A stretch of 9,475 bases of DNA from JBCCRV01 sp047619315 (GCA_047619315.1 JBLHKB010000251.1:1-9475), one strand, 5' to 3'. Shown: positions 1 to 6,882, counted from the stretch's first letter. Notes: generated from the sequence alone by a model not told the origin. Made by a program: numbers and translations.

Positions 1-137
1 TCGACCGGCCGGAGAAACCCATCGAATATCCTGCTGGAACGTGGGGACCTCCAGAGGCGAAAGAGTTTGCGATCCCGCACGAGGAGATCTGGCAGACGCG
101 ACCCACGAACCTGCCACCGGGCGGCCACAAGCAGTAG
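1..137 (+). CDS. zwf: Glucose-6-phosphate 1-dehydrogenase, C-terminal end (5' truncated)
   Basis: Only the last 44 codons are inside the window; the reading frame begins at base 3 and ends with TAG at 135-137. The peptide contains the block EYPAGTWGPPEAKEF. This matches the conserved YPAG-[ST]-WGP-x-EA segment that sits near the C-terminus of bacterial glucose-6-phosphate dehydrogenases, the NADP-reducing first enzyme of the oxidative pentose phosphate pathway. The tail after that block (about 25 residues ending in PPGGHKQ) differs from the short basic tails I expect in the family, but C-termini vary. The catalytic and nucleotide-binding regions lie outside the window and cannot be checked. 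The gene converges on the minus-strand secreted-protein gene with a 25-bp gap. The identification rests on one short motif block. Confidence 0.72.
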   Translation, partial: DRPEKPIEYPAGTWGPPEAKEFAIPHEEIWQTRPTNLPPGGHKQ

Positions 138-162
138 TGCCCGTAGGCAGCGCAGCCGAACC

Positions 163-1185
163 TTAGGGTGTCGTTGCGCCTGCGTTCATCGCGCGCATCC
201 GAAGCAGGATGTCTTGCCGTGATTCGCTGAGCTGGATGAGGGACGCGTTCGCGCCGTCGAGGCGGTCGCGAATGACTTGGACCTGCGCGTTTAGATCATC
301 GATGTCGACGCCGATGGACTCGCAAAGGGAGTGTGCCGAGGTCGCCAGACCCGGGATCTGGGCGCGCGCGACAACCTGTGTCCACGTCGTCGCCTCGACT
401 CGCCGCCATAGCGGCGAGTAACAGGGAAACGGATGCTCCTGCGGGACGCCAACGAGCACGCCGCGCACCTCGCGGACCAAACTCATGGCCGCCTCAGCCT
501 GCTCCGCGTCGCCGGGCGCCTGGGCGCCGTAAGCGTTCTCGCAGCGAAAGTCGTAAGGACCTGGGTCCACGCAGCGATGAATGTCCGTCATCCAGCCGTC
601 GATGCGCTCGAGAGTTGCCCGGTAGCGCGCGATGCGGCTTCGTTGACGTTCATCCGGAGTCTCCCAGCGCTCGAAACGGGCACAAAGATCGTCGACGCTG
701 TCCCGCAACGAGCCCAGGCTGGATGCGGCCGCCCCCATGCCTCGCCGGATCATCTCCGCGATTCGCTCGCGGAGGTCCGAACGACACGCCGGAGGAGCGC
801 CTTCCGAAGGCAACGTGGTTTCTGTGCGAATCCGCATCAAGAACGGTCGCACCGTGTTGATGGCCTCAACATCCTCTTCCATCTGCGCGATGAGAACGAG
901 AACCTGCGGCGACACCGGTGGGCCCGTTGGTGCCGGGGCGGCCTCCGCCATCACCACATCCGGAGAGGATGTGTCGTCGCTTGGGGGCTCAGCCTGCGGC
1001 GCATCCACGGGCTGCGAAGCAGTGGAGTTTTCCGCTGAGGTGTCTGGATTCGGCGGCGCAGAAGCGCGCTCATCCGTCTCCGTCGCGCCAGATGTGTCCG
1101 CGGCGCGTGGTTCGACAGGTCCTGAACTCGCCACGCACGCGCCGCAGAAGAGGAGGCTCTGCAACAGGACTCGACGACATCTCAT
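163..1185 (-). CDS. Exported protein carrying the same Cys-containing helical domain as the adjacent kinase
   Basis: This 340-residue protein has no function I can name. Residues 1-20 form a signal peptide: a basic start (MRCRR), a hydrophobic stretch, then C14 and C17. The sequence CGAC around C17 is a poor lipobox because position -3 is Cys, so it may be a lipoprotein or a signal-peptidase-I substrate. Residues 21-92 are a low-complexity linker rich in A, P, S, T, D and E. Residues 97-340 are mostly helical, with cysteines at 134, 168, 205, 215, 255 and 288. This domain aligns with the C-terminal, extracytoplasmic part of the neighbouring kinase (residues 461-683). SLRD-x5-C-x2-FE and ATL-[ED]-R match at identical spacing, PFPC recurs, and RLD follows the last Cys at the same distance (20 residues). 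C205 and C215 have no partner in the kinase. The start codon overlaps the kinase stop (ATGA) and has no evident Shine-Dalgarno, so translation is probably coupled. I infer a secreted partner, competitor or co-receptor of the kinase. Confidence 0.88.
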   Translation of the reverse strand: MRCRRVLLQSLLFCGACVASSGPVEPRAADTSGATETDERASAPPNPDTSAENSTASQPVDAPQAEPPSDDTSSPDVVMAEAAPAPTGPPVSPQVLVLIAQMEEDVEAINTVRPFLMRIRTETTLPSEGAPPACRSDLRERIAEMIRRGMGAAASSLGSLRDSVDDLCARFERWETPDERQRSRIARYRATLERIDGWMTDIHRCVDPGPYDFRCENAYGAQAPGDAEQAEAAMSLVREVRGVLVGVPQEHPFPCYSPLWRRVEATTWTQVVARAQIPGLATSAHSLCESIGVDIDDLNAQVQVIRDRLDGANASLIQLSESRQDILLRMRAMNAGATTP

Positions 1186-3233
1186 AGGCCAGCCCGATAG
1201 CGCTCTGCCACGCGTTGAAGCGTTCGTTGGGTCTGGCGAAGGAACCCTTCAGTGTCATCGAGTCGACGCCGGAACCGCTGATCTTGCTGACGAAGCTGCG
1301 ACCCGTCCATGCCGAGCCGCCGGCAAATACCATCTCGCATTTGCACGACGCGATCCGCCGCGGCACCCGACCACGTGTTACCGGCCGAACCGAGCCGACG
1401 AAGACGAGTGAACACCGCGGCACCGCACGGAAACGGTCGCTGTCCTTCGCCCACACCCTGGAGCGCCGCCCGCGCATCACGCAGCGCGGTCACCACCTGG
1501 TCCGCCACGGCGACGGGCGTGTTTGTGGAGACGCTCCGGTCGCGGGCCATTTGTTCTGCCCGGTCCAGCGTAGCGTCGATGCGCCGAAGCTGTCCGCGCA
1601 CCGCCGCCGGTGGATCGAGGAGCTGTTCGAAGGGCTCACAAATCCGCTGCAGCGCATCACGTAGGCTCTGACCTCGGCTCACCACGGCGTCGACATCGCT
1701 ATGCTGAGCGAGTTGGGAGCGAACAGGGCTCTCGCACAGCGGCGGCTTGCGGCCCGTGGCGAGTCCTTCGATCCCTTGTCGTAGACTCGGAATCAGAGCG
1801 AGAAAACGACCAATCTCGTCGACCTGTGCTTGGTAACGCACAGCCTGAAGTCGATCGGCTTCCGCCAGGACGGCGTTCGGCGCCGTCGCACTCGGGGAAG
1901 AAGACGCGGGCTCTGGCGCGGTGACCACGACCGCGCCCCGCGCCGGCGGCGGCTCTTCCGCCTCCACTCCTCCGGTGGACATCGACACCGCTCGGCGCGG
2001 TCTTGGCTCAGTGGCCTGCTCCACCTCCACAGGCTCCTGCAACTCCACGACAGGCTCCTCAAGTTCGGGCGCCTCGTTCAGTTCAGGCGCCTCGTTCAGT
2101 TCAGGGGCCAGTTCAGGCGTCACGGGCGGCGACGCGATGGTGACGTCTTCCGTCACGATGGGCGTGGTCTGAAGCCCGGGCGCAGTCTCCATTCCGGCGT
2201 ACCAAGCCACGGCGGCCACAGCCCCAAGCAGCGCCACGCCCGCCACCGCGGTTCCAAGCCGGCGCTTCGCAGCCGGCTGAGGAATCGGCACAGCCTTCGG
2301 GGTGAGGGCGGCGTTTGCGCGCATCGTCGCCGCGTTGTGCAAGAGCACCTCAACAGGAGCACTCTCGTCACCCTCGGCGACCGACGCTGATGGCTCCAGC
2401 GCGTCGACGAAGTCCATCGCCGAGGCAAAGCGATCCTCGAGATCCTTCGCCAAGGCCCGCTTCATCACCGCGTCCACGTGGTCAGGAACGTGCGCCCGCG
2501 TCGACAACGGCGGTGGGGGCGCCGTCATGATCTTCAGAAGCAACGCCGTCATCGTGTTCGCTTCAAACGGCGTGACGCCGGTGACCAACTCGTAGAAAAG
2601 AGTCGCCAGCGAATAGATGTCCGTGCGGTGATCCAAGTCCTGGCCGAGCGCTTGCTCGGGGGAGAGATACGCCGGCGTGCCCATCACAACACCCGAGGCC
2701 GTGAGCGGCTCGTCCGGACGATGGTCGGCGAACTTCACGAGACCAAAGTCGAGAATCATCGGGCGGTCCGGCACGCCATCCACGGTGACAACAAAAATGT
2801 TCCCAGGCTTGAGGTCGCGGTGAACGATTCCCGCGCGGTGAGCGACGCCAAGAGCCGCCGCGATGGGCTTCAAGAGCGCGAGGGCTTTTGCAAAGCTCAT
2901 GGGCCCGTCGCGCCGAAGTCGCTGCGCAAGGTCCTCCCCCGTAAGAAGGTCCATCACCAAATAGTCGATGCCATCTTCGGTGCGAGCGAAGTCATGAATG
3001 GCGACGATTCCTGGATGCCCAAGCTCGGAAAGCGCAGCCGCCTCTCGTTTGAATCGTGACACCGCATCCGGGGAGGCCTTGGCCCGATCCGGGTGGAGCA
3101 CTTTGACCGCGTAGCGCTTCGACGTTCGAACGTGCCGCGCCGCGTACACCACTCCCATGCCGCCCTCTCCGAGCGGTTCTTCGATCCGAAACGTATCCCC
3201 AAGCAGCGAACCGGCTTCCATAGCGCTACGCAA
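1182..3233 (-). CDS. Transmembrane Hanks-type serine/threonine protein kinase
   Basis: This 683-residue protein has a complete eukaryotic-like kinase domain at about residues 16-280. It has the glycine loop GEGGMGVVY (23-30 region), ATP lysine K44, helix-C E64, catalytic HRD at 138-140 with K142 and N145, DFG at 162-164, SPE at 191-193 and a late Arg (R268). All catalytic residues are present, so it should be active on cytoplasmic Ser/Thr substrates. One transmembrane helix spans about 326-347 after KRR, giving an inside-kinase, outside-sensor topology. An acidic, proline-rich linker (350-455) contains tandem APELNE hexapeptides. The C-terminal domain (461-683) is helical with C500, C532, C603 and C637, and is a paralogue of the downstream secreted protein. 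I recognise no named extracellular sensor family (not PASTA, WD40 or TPR). I chose the TTG at 3233 because GGAGAGG lies 7 nt upstream; the in-frame ATG at 3221 would be 19 nt from it. The first-gene position in a two-gene operon suggests a receptor and partner pair. Confidence 0.95.
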   Translation of the reverse strand: MRSAMEAGSLLGDTFRIEEPLGEGGMGVVYAARHVRTSKRYAVKVLHPDRAKASPDAVSRFKREAAALSELGHPGIVAIHDFARTEDGIDYLVMDLLTGEDLAQRLRRDGPMSFAKALALLKPIAAALGVAHRAGIVHRDLKPGNIFVVTVDGVPDRPMILDFGLVKFADHRPDEPLTASGVVMGTPAYLSPEQALGQDLDHRTDIYSLATLFYELVTGVTPFEANTMTALLLKIMTAPPPPLSTRAHVPDHVDAVMKRALAKDLEDRFASAMDFVDALEPSASVAEGDESAPVEVLLHNAATMRANAALTPKAVPIPQPAAKRRLGTAVAGVALLGAVAAVAWYAGMETAPGLQTTPIVTEDVTIASPPVTPELAPELNEAPELNEAPELEEPVVELQEPVEVEQATEPRPRRAVSMSTGGVEAEEPPPARGAVVVTAPEPASSSPSATAPNAVLAEADRLQAVRYQAQVDEIGRFLALIPSLRQGIEGLATGRKPPLCESPVRSQLAQHSDVDAVVSRGQSLRDALQRICEPFEQLLDPPAAVRGQLRRIDATLDRAEQMARDRSVSTNTPVAVADQVVTALRDARAALQGVGEGQRPFPCGAAVFTRLRRLGSAGNTWSGAAADRVVQMRDGICRRLGMDGSQLRQQDQRFRRRLDDTEGFLRQTQRTLQRVAERYRAGL
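2071..2106 (-). repeat. Tandem 18-bp repeat coding for APELNE hexapeptides in the kinase linker
   Basis: Two adjacent 18-bp copies (2071-2088 and 2089-2106) differ at one base, and a degraded third copy follows. They encode tandem PELNEA units in the acidic linker between the kinase transmembrane helix and its outer domain. The unit length is a multiple of three, so copy-number change would lengthen or shorten the linker without breaking the frame. Confidence 0.8.
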
Positions 3234-3240
3234 ACTATGA

Positions 3241-3250
3241 CCTCTCCTCT
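3241..3250 (-). promoter_or_regulatory. Ribosome binding site that decides the kinase start (TTG)
   Basis: On the minus strand this is AGAGGAGAGG, a strong purine-rich Shine-Dalgarno. The last G is 7 nt from TTG at 3233 and 19 nt from the next in-frame ATG at 3221. The spacing favours the TTG start. Confidence 0.7.
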
Positions 3251-3431
3251 CCCCGCTGCCACCAGAAGTCCTGACTCTCGCTCGCCGGACGCTTCACCAA
3301 ATAAGGGGGGCCACGACCTTGCGGCGTCGCCTGAGTGATGGACGGATCGAGGCCACGGTCGCGTTTTGGACGCCAAACGACTCATGGCTGCTCGCGGCGG
3401 GAGCGCGCCGGCGAGTGAGAAGACTCCCTGG

Positions 3432-3460
3432 TTGGCATCTCGGGACACGCACTCTAAGGT
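3432..3460 (+). promoter_or_regulatory. Candidate promoter of the zinc-ribbon membrane protein gene
   Basis: TTGGCA (3432-3437) is one mismatch from the sigma-70 -35 consensus. It is followed, after 17 bp, by TAAGGT (3455-3460), a TAnnnT-type -10. The ATG is 6 nt further on, so transcription would start at or next to the start codon. The AAGG inside this -10 could instead be a weak ribosome binding site, in which case the promoter lies further upstream. Confidence 0.35.
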
Positions 3461-3466
3461 CTGTTC

Positions 3467-4132
3467 ATGAGCGCAGAATGCCCCGGATGCGGTGAAGACG
3501 CCCCCGTCGTGCTCCGCGGCGTTGTCACCTATTGCGCGGCGTGCGGTCGTGCTCGTCCAGCCATGGGCAACAAGGTCCTGGGTATCGCGGGACAGCCTGC
3601 TCGCCTCGGTGGTTTCGCCGCCAAGGTCGCGGCGGGCACCGTGTTCGGCCTCGGAACCTTTGTGGCCTTGCTGCTCATGCTCGTCATCCAAGCCATCTGG
3701 CCTGAAGGATGGCTTGGCTACGCCATCGGCGCGCCCATCGAGTTTCTCACGCTCCTGATCACCTTCGCGCTCTACTTCGGCGGCCGCATGCTTGGGAAGT
3801 CCGGCGAACGAACGCTGAGCGCCACGCGGCTCAAGGCACTCAAGGCGCTGTCGAGGCAACGTGGCGGCATTCTCCGCGCAGTCGACGTCGCCAAAGCCCT
3901 CCATATGGACGAAGGCGAAGCCGACGACCTGCTCACGCAGTTGGCCAAGCATCCTGAGGAAGACGTCGGCATCGACGTGAACGAGGATGGCGAGGTGCTC
4001 TATTTAATCGGCTCCCCCGACGCAAAGCGCTTCCGCATCCGTGTGGAAGAGGCCGGTCTGGGCGACGCTTTTGACGAAGCCGAGGCGGAGCTCGCGAGAG
4101 AAAAACTCCGTGAACTGGAAGCCGAATCCTAG
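3467..4132 (+). CDS. Zinc-ribbon membrane protein with winged-helix-like C-terminus
   Basis: This 221-residue protein belongs to no family I can name. The N-terminus has two CxxC knuckles, C5/C8 and C23/C26, spaced as in a short zinc ribbon. Two hydrophobic segments at about 54-77 and 84-106 are probably transmembrane helices, with the ribbon and the C-terminus on the same, probably cytoplasmic, side. Residues 119-182 read like a small winged-helix domain: helix, then GGILRAVDVAKAL, a recognition-like helix (EGEADDLLTQLAKH) and a beta hairpin (DVNEDGEVLYLI). The last 30 residues are acidic and helical. Known examples of this layout are mostly uncharacterised; protein-protein contact through the wHTH is as likely as DNA binding. 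The ATG has a weak AAGG 7 nt upstream, and a promoter-like pair lies close enough for a leaderless transcript. The gene is divergent from the kinase and 91 bp upstream of mdh. Confidence 0.87.
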   Translation: MSAECPGCGEDAPVVLRGVVTYCAACGRARPAMGNKVLGIAGQPARLGGFAAKVAAGTVFGLGTFVALLLMLVIQAIWPEGWLGYAIGAPIEFLTLLITFALYFGGRMLGKSGERTLSATRLKALKALSRQRGGILRAVDVAKALHMDEGEADDLLTQLAKHPEEDVGIDVNEDGEVLYLIGSPDAKRFRIRVEEAGLGDAFDEAEAELAREKLRELEAES

Positions 4133-4223
4133 GCGAACACCCCCTCGGCTTAACCCCCTGTTTAGTGATGCGTCGATCGTGTAAGGTCGCGCCGTTCAAC
4201 CCACCTTTGAAAGAGAACACCCA

Positions 4224-5204
4224 ATGAAAAAGCCTGTACGTGTCGCGGTCACCGGAGCCGCGGGTCAAATTTGTTATGGGCTCCTTTTCCGCATCGCCGC
4301 TGGCGATATGCTCGGAAAGGACCAACCGGTCATTCTTCAGCTCGTCGACATCGAGCCCGGAATGAAGGCCGTCGAAGGCGTGATGATGGAGCTGGATGAC
4401 TGCGCCTTCCCACTGCTTCACGGCATGGAAGCGAACCACGACCCCATGAAGGGTTTCGAGGGTACGCAGGTCGCTGTCCTCGTCGGCGCCATGCCGCGCG
4501 GTCCCGGGATGCTTCGCAAAGACCTCCTCCGCGCCAACGGACCCATCTTCACGGGCCAAGGCAAAGCGCTCAACGACAAGGCCGCACGCGACGTGAAGGT
4601 CTGCGTCGTTGGCAACCCTGCGAACACCAACGCCTACATCGCGATGAAGAACGCGCCGGACCTCGATCCTTCGTGCTTCAGCGCCCTCGTCCGCTTGGAC
4701 CAGAACCGCGCCATCTCCCAGGTCGCTTCGAAGACCGGCCGCAAGGTCACGGACATCAAGAAGATGACCATCTGGGGCAACCACTCGGCGACTCAGTACC
4801 CCGACCTCTTCAACGCGGAGATCGACGGTAAGTCCATCGCGGGCACCATCGACGACCAGAGCTGGATTGAGGACACCTTCATTCCAAACGTTCAGGGGCG
4901 CGGTAAGGCCATCATCGACGCGCGGGGCAAGTCCTCAGCAGCCTCAGCAGCCAACGCGGCCATCGACCATGTCCACGACTGGTGGAACGGCACGCCCGAA
5001 GGCGACTGGGTCTCCATGGCCGTGTGTTCTGACGGCAGCTACGGCATCCCGAAGGGCGTTATCTCAGGCGTCCCTGTGACCTGCGCCGACGGCAAGTGGA
5101 GCGTTGTTGAGGGCCTCGAAATCGATGCCTTTAGCCGCGCTCGCATCGACGCCACGGCGAAAGAGCTCGCCGAAGAGGCCGAGGCCGTCGCGGACCTCGT
5201 CTAG
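4224..5204 (+). CDS. mdh: Malate dehydrogenase (NAD-dependent, type-2 family)
   Basis: This 326-residue cytoplasmic enzyme interconverts malate and oxaloacetate with NAD in the citric acid cycle. Full family motifs are visible: dinucleotide-binding TGAAGQI (10-16), the acidic residue D42 in LVDIE that favours NAD over NADP, and the mobile substrate loop PRGPGMLRKDL with R92 and R98. Also present are GNPANTN (130-136), LDQNRA with D159 and R162, and the catalytic histidine H187 in WGNHSATQYPD. Length and motifs fit the MDH type-2 group (cytosolic or chloroplast-like, as in many beta-proteobacteria) rather than the LDH-like group. The ATG at 4224 is preceded by a purine run (GAAAGAGA) at a suitable distance. 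A strong terminator directly follows, so the transcript probably ends at 5253 and may begin either in the 91-bp gap upstream or at the promoter of the preceding gene. No key residue is missing. Confidence 0.97.
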   Translation: MKKPVRVAVTGAAGQICYGLLFRIAAGDMLGKDQPVILQLVDIEPGMKAVEGVMMELDDCAFPLLHGMEANHDPMKGFEGTQVAVLVGAMPRGPGMLRKDLLRANGPIFTGQGKALNDKAARDVKVCVVGNPANTNAYIAMKNAPDLDPSCFSALVRLDQNRAISQVASKTGRKVTDIKKMTIWGNHSATQYPDLFNAEIDGKSIAGTIDDQSWIEDTFIPNVQGRGKAIIDARGKSSAASAANAAIDHVHDWWNGTPEGDWVSMAVCSDGSYGIPKGVISGVPVTCADGKWSVVEGLEIDAFSRARIDATAKELAEEAEAVADLV

Positions 5205-5219
5205 AACCTAGAGTTCTCT

Positions 5220-5253
5220 GCAAAAAGCCCAGGCCTCGGCCTGGGCTTTTTGC
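5220..5253 (+). terminator. Rho-independent terminator of mdh
   Basis: The arms gcaaaaagcccaggcc (5220-5235) and ggcctgggctttttgc (5238-5253) are perfectly complementary. The GC-rich core is closed by a short CTCG-type loop and ends in a run of five T. It begins 16 bp after the mdh stop. The A-run on the left arm makes it a possible terminator in the other direction too, although no minus-strand gene ends here. Confidence 0.95.
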
Positions 5254-5309
5254 GTGGAGCCGCCAGACTGGCGAAGCGCCGAAGTTCCGTGACACCATGC
5301 ATAGACCGC

Positions 5310-6878
5310 ATGAATCTACGACGAATCGCATGGCTAGCCCTGACCGCGTTTGGCTGCTCATCAGGAGGACCCACGGTCATCGTCGACGTCGTTACGGATT
5401 TTTCACCAGGGACTGAGTTCCAGGCGGTTCGAGCTCAAGTGGTCGGTGGCCCCGAAGTCGTCACCTCGGCACAGGAAAACCAGAGCGAGCAGTTTCTTCG
5501 GGCGCAGCGCGTCGCAACTTTTGACAGCGATCTGAGCACCGGCGAGATCACCGTGCGTGTTGAACTACTTCGCCCCGACGGGAGCATTCTCGCGAGCCAA
5601 AGCCGGTCCGGCACCCTGACGAATATCCTGGCAGTTACCGCCGTATTTACACGCAACTGCGAAGGCGTGAGATGTGGTGGCGACGAGGTGTGCATCGATG
5701 AAACCTGCGTGAGCGAAGCCTGCGACCCCACGAATCCGTCCAGCTGTCCAGATGCTGTGCTTTGCCAGAGCGAAGAAAACTGCATCCGACCAGGCCTCGC
5801 CGAATGCGCCCGCTCGTCGTGCATTCAGTTTCTTTGCTTGGTCGAAACAGACGACTCCGGGTGCGGAGCTGGGCTCTACTGCAACGCCACCTCCGGGTGC
5901 GTCACCCAGACCTCCGGGGGACAGGACGCCGGGATCGACAGCGGGTTCAACGGCGGCCCCGATGCCAACCCGAGCGGATGCGTCACTGGCGACCAGTGCG
6001 ACTCGGGTAACCCTTGTGAGCTTGGAGCGCTGGACTGCAGCGGCGCGATCCCCAACTGCATTCCCTCCGGAAACCAAGACGACGGCATAGTGTGTGGGGA
6101 AGTCAGCCATTCAGATTGGAGCGCCTGCAGCGGCTTCACCGGCACCTGCGGTAACGAAGGCCAGCGAACACGAAACGCAACGCACCTCGAGTGCCAGAGC
6201 GGAGCGTGTGCGCCTCGCGGAGACACCGAAAACGAAGCTTGCTCGCGTAACACGAACGGCAACGGCTGCAGCGCGACGACCTGCGGCGAATACGGGGCAT
6301 GCGGCGGATTCGCCGACCGCTGTGACCTCGGCGGAACGCAATCACGGACATGCACGGACCACGAATGTGGTGGGGGAAGCTGCGGTGATACCGATCGCGA
6401 CGAGGATCGAGCCTGTGCTCGCACACTGACCGAGACCTGCGGCGACCTCATCGACACCGACTGCGACGGGACCTGCGACGAAGGGTGTCGCATTCCCATC
6501 CATCGTGGGGTGCGCGGGAACGACCACTTCTACACACGCTCTCGGAGCGAGCTGACCGGCGCGGGGTACGGCTACGAAGGCGTCGCGTTCTATGTGTACG
6601 CCGCCTCACACTCAGGACTCGTCCCGCTCTTTCGCTGTCGCACCGGAAGCGACCACTTCGTCTCGGTCTCGTCTTCCTGCGAGGGCACCGCTGTCGAAGG
6701 CACTCTGGGCTATGTACGACTTCCCAACCAGCCCTCCTGCGGCTCCGTGGTCCTCTACCGTCTCGCCTGGTCTGCCGGGCCCGACCACTTCTTCACGACC
6801 TCCACCGCCGAACGAAGCGCCGCGATCCCGCCGTACGTCTCGGAAAGCAACGCCGCTCAAGTTTGGCGCACGCAGTAG
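5310..6878 (+). CDS. Cys-rich mosaic lipoprotein with TSP1-like repeats and C-terminal DUF5648-like domain
   Basis: This is a 522-residue exported protein of unknown function. Residues 1-15 are a lipoprotein-type signal (LTAFG before C16), so it is probably anchored to a membrane by lipid. Residues 21-117 are beta-rich. Residues 117-200 are Cys-dense, with repeated CxxxxxC patterns like the EGF-like regions of myxobacterial surface proteins. About 265-311 and 320-369 are two thrombospondin-type-1-like repeats (WSACSG...CGNEGQRTR and YGACGG...CDLGGTQSRTC). Residues 377-393 carry CGDLIDTDCDGTCDEGC, resembling the MopE-type motif. Residues 397-522 hold three DHF[YVF][TS] units (around 405, 448 and 492), the signature of DUF5648-type propeller-like domains. 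I chose the ATG at 5310 because the signal peptide begins there. The frame stays open upstream to a TTG at 5250 inside the mdh terminator, which would bury the signal. No clear Shine-Dalgarno precedes the ATG. It ends 4 bp from the convergent AGPS gene. Confidence 0.9.
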   Translation: MNLRRIAWLALTAFGCSSGGPTVIVDVVTDFSPGTEFQAVRAQVVGGPEVVTSAQENQSEQFLRAQRVATFDSDLSTGEITVRVELLRPDGSILASQSRSGTLTNILAVTAVFTRNCEGVRCGGDEVCIDETCVSEACDPTNPSSCPDAVLCQSEENCIRPGLAECARSSCIQFLCLVETDDSGCGAGLYCNATSGCVTQTSGGQDAGIDSGFNGGPDANPSGCVTGDQCDSGNPCELGALDCSGAIPNCIPSGNQDDGIVCGEVSHSDWSACSGFTGTCGNEGQRTRNATHLECQSGACAPRGDTENEACSRNTNGNGCSATTCGEYGACGGFADRCDLGGTQSRTCTDHECGGGSCGDTDRDEDRACARTLTETCGDLIDTDCDGTCDEGCRIPIHRGVRGNDHFYTRSRSELTGAGYGYEGVAFYVYAASHSGLVPLFRCRTGSDHFVSVSSSCEGTAVEGTLGYVRLPNQPSCGSVVLYRLAWSAGPDHFFTTSTAERSAAIPPYVSESNAAQVWRTQ

Positions 6879-6882
6879 CTTC

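Larger units (their letters stand above)
3234..3466. other. Divergent intergenic region between the kinase and zinc-ribbon genes
   Basis: This 233-bp stretch must hold the promoters of both divergent genes. It contains the kinase ribosome binding site at its left end and the promoter-like pair at its right end. An imperfect dyad at 3362-3379 (cgttttgg, acg, ccaaacg; one bulged T) could be an operator. I could not identify a convincing minus-strand promoter. Open frames crossing it have no family resemblance. Confidence 0.5.

Noticed and set aside
138..162. Possible terminator between the zwf end and the exported-protein gene
   Set aside because: No hairpin followed by a T-run is visible on either strand in the 25-bp gap.
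737..1411. 224-codon open frame on the + strand
   Set aside because: It is antisense to the exported protein and kinase tail. Its composition is typical of shadow frames, and the minus-strand frames show mutual homology.
2954..3952. 332-codon open frame on the - strand
   Set aside because: It overlaps the kinase N-terminus in another frame and runs antisense through the zinc-ribbon gene. It has no recognisable domain and spans the divergent promoter region.
3933..4784. 283-codon open frame on the - strand
   Set aside because: It is antisense to mdh, whose catalytic motifs are complete; this is a stop-free shadow caused by high GC.
5203..5217. Inverted repeat agaac-ctaga-gttct just after mdh
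   Set aside because: It is only 5 bp per arm and sits next to the far stronger terminator palindrome, so it is probably chance.
5250..5309. 20-codon N-terminal extension of the mosaic lipoprotein (TTG at 5250)
   Set aside because: It starts inside the T-run of the mdh terminator and would bury the lipoprotein signal that begins at 5310.
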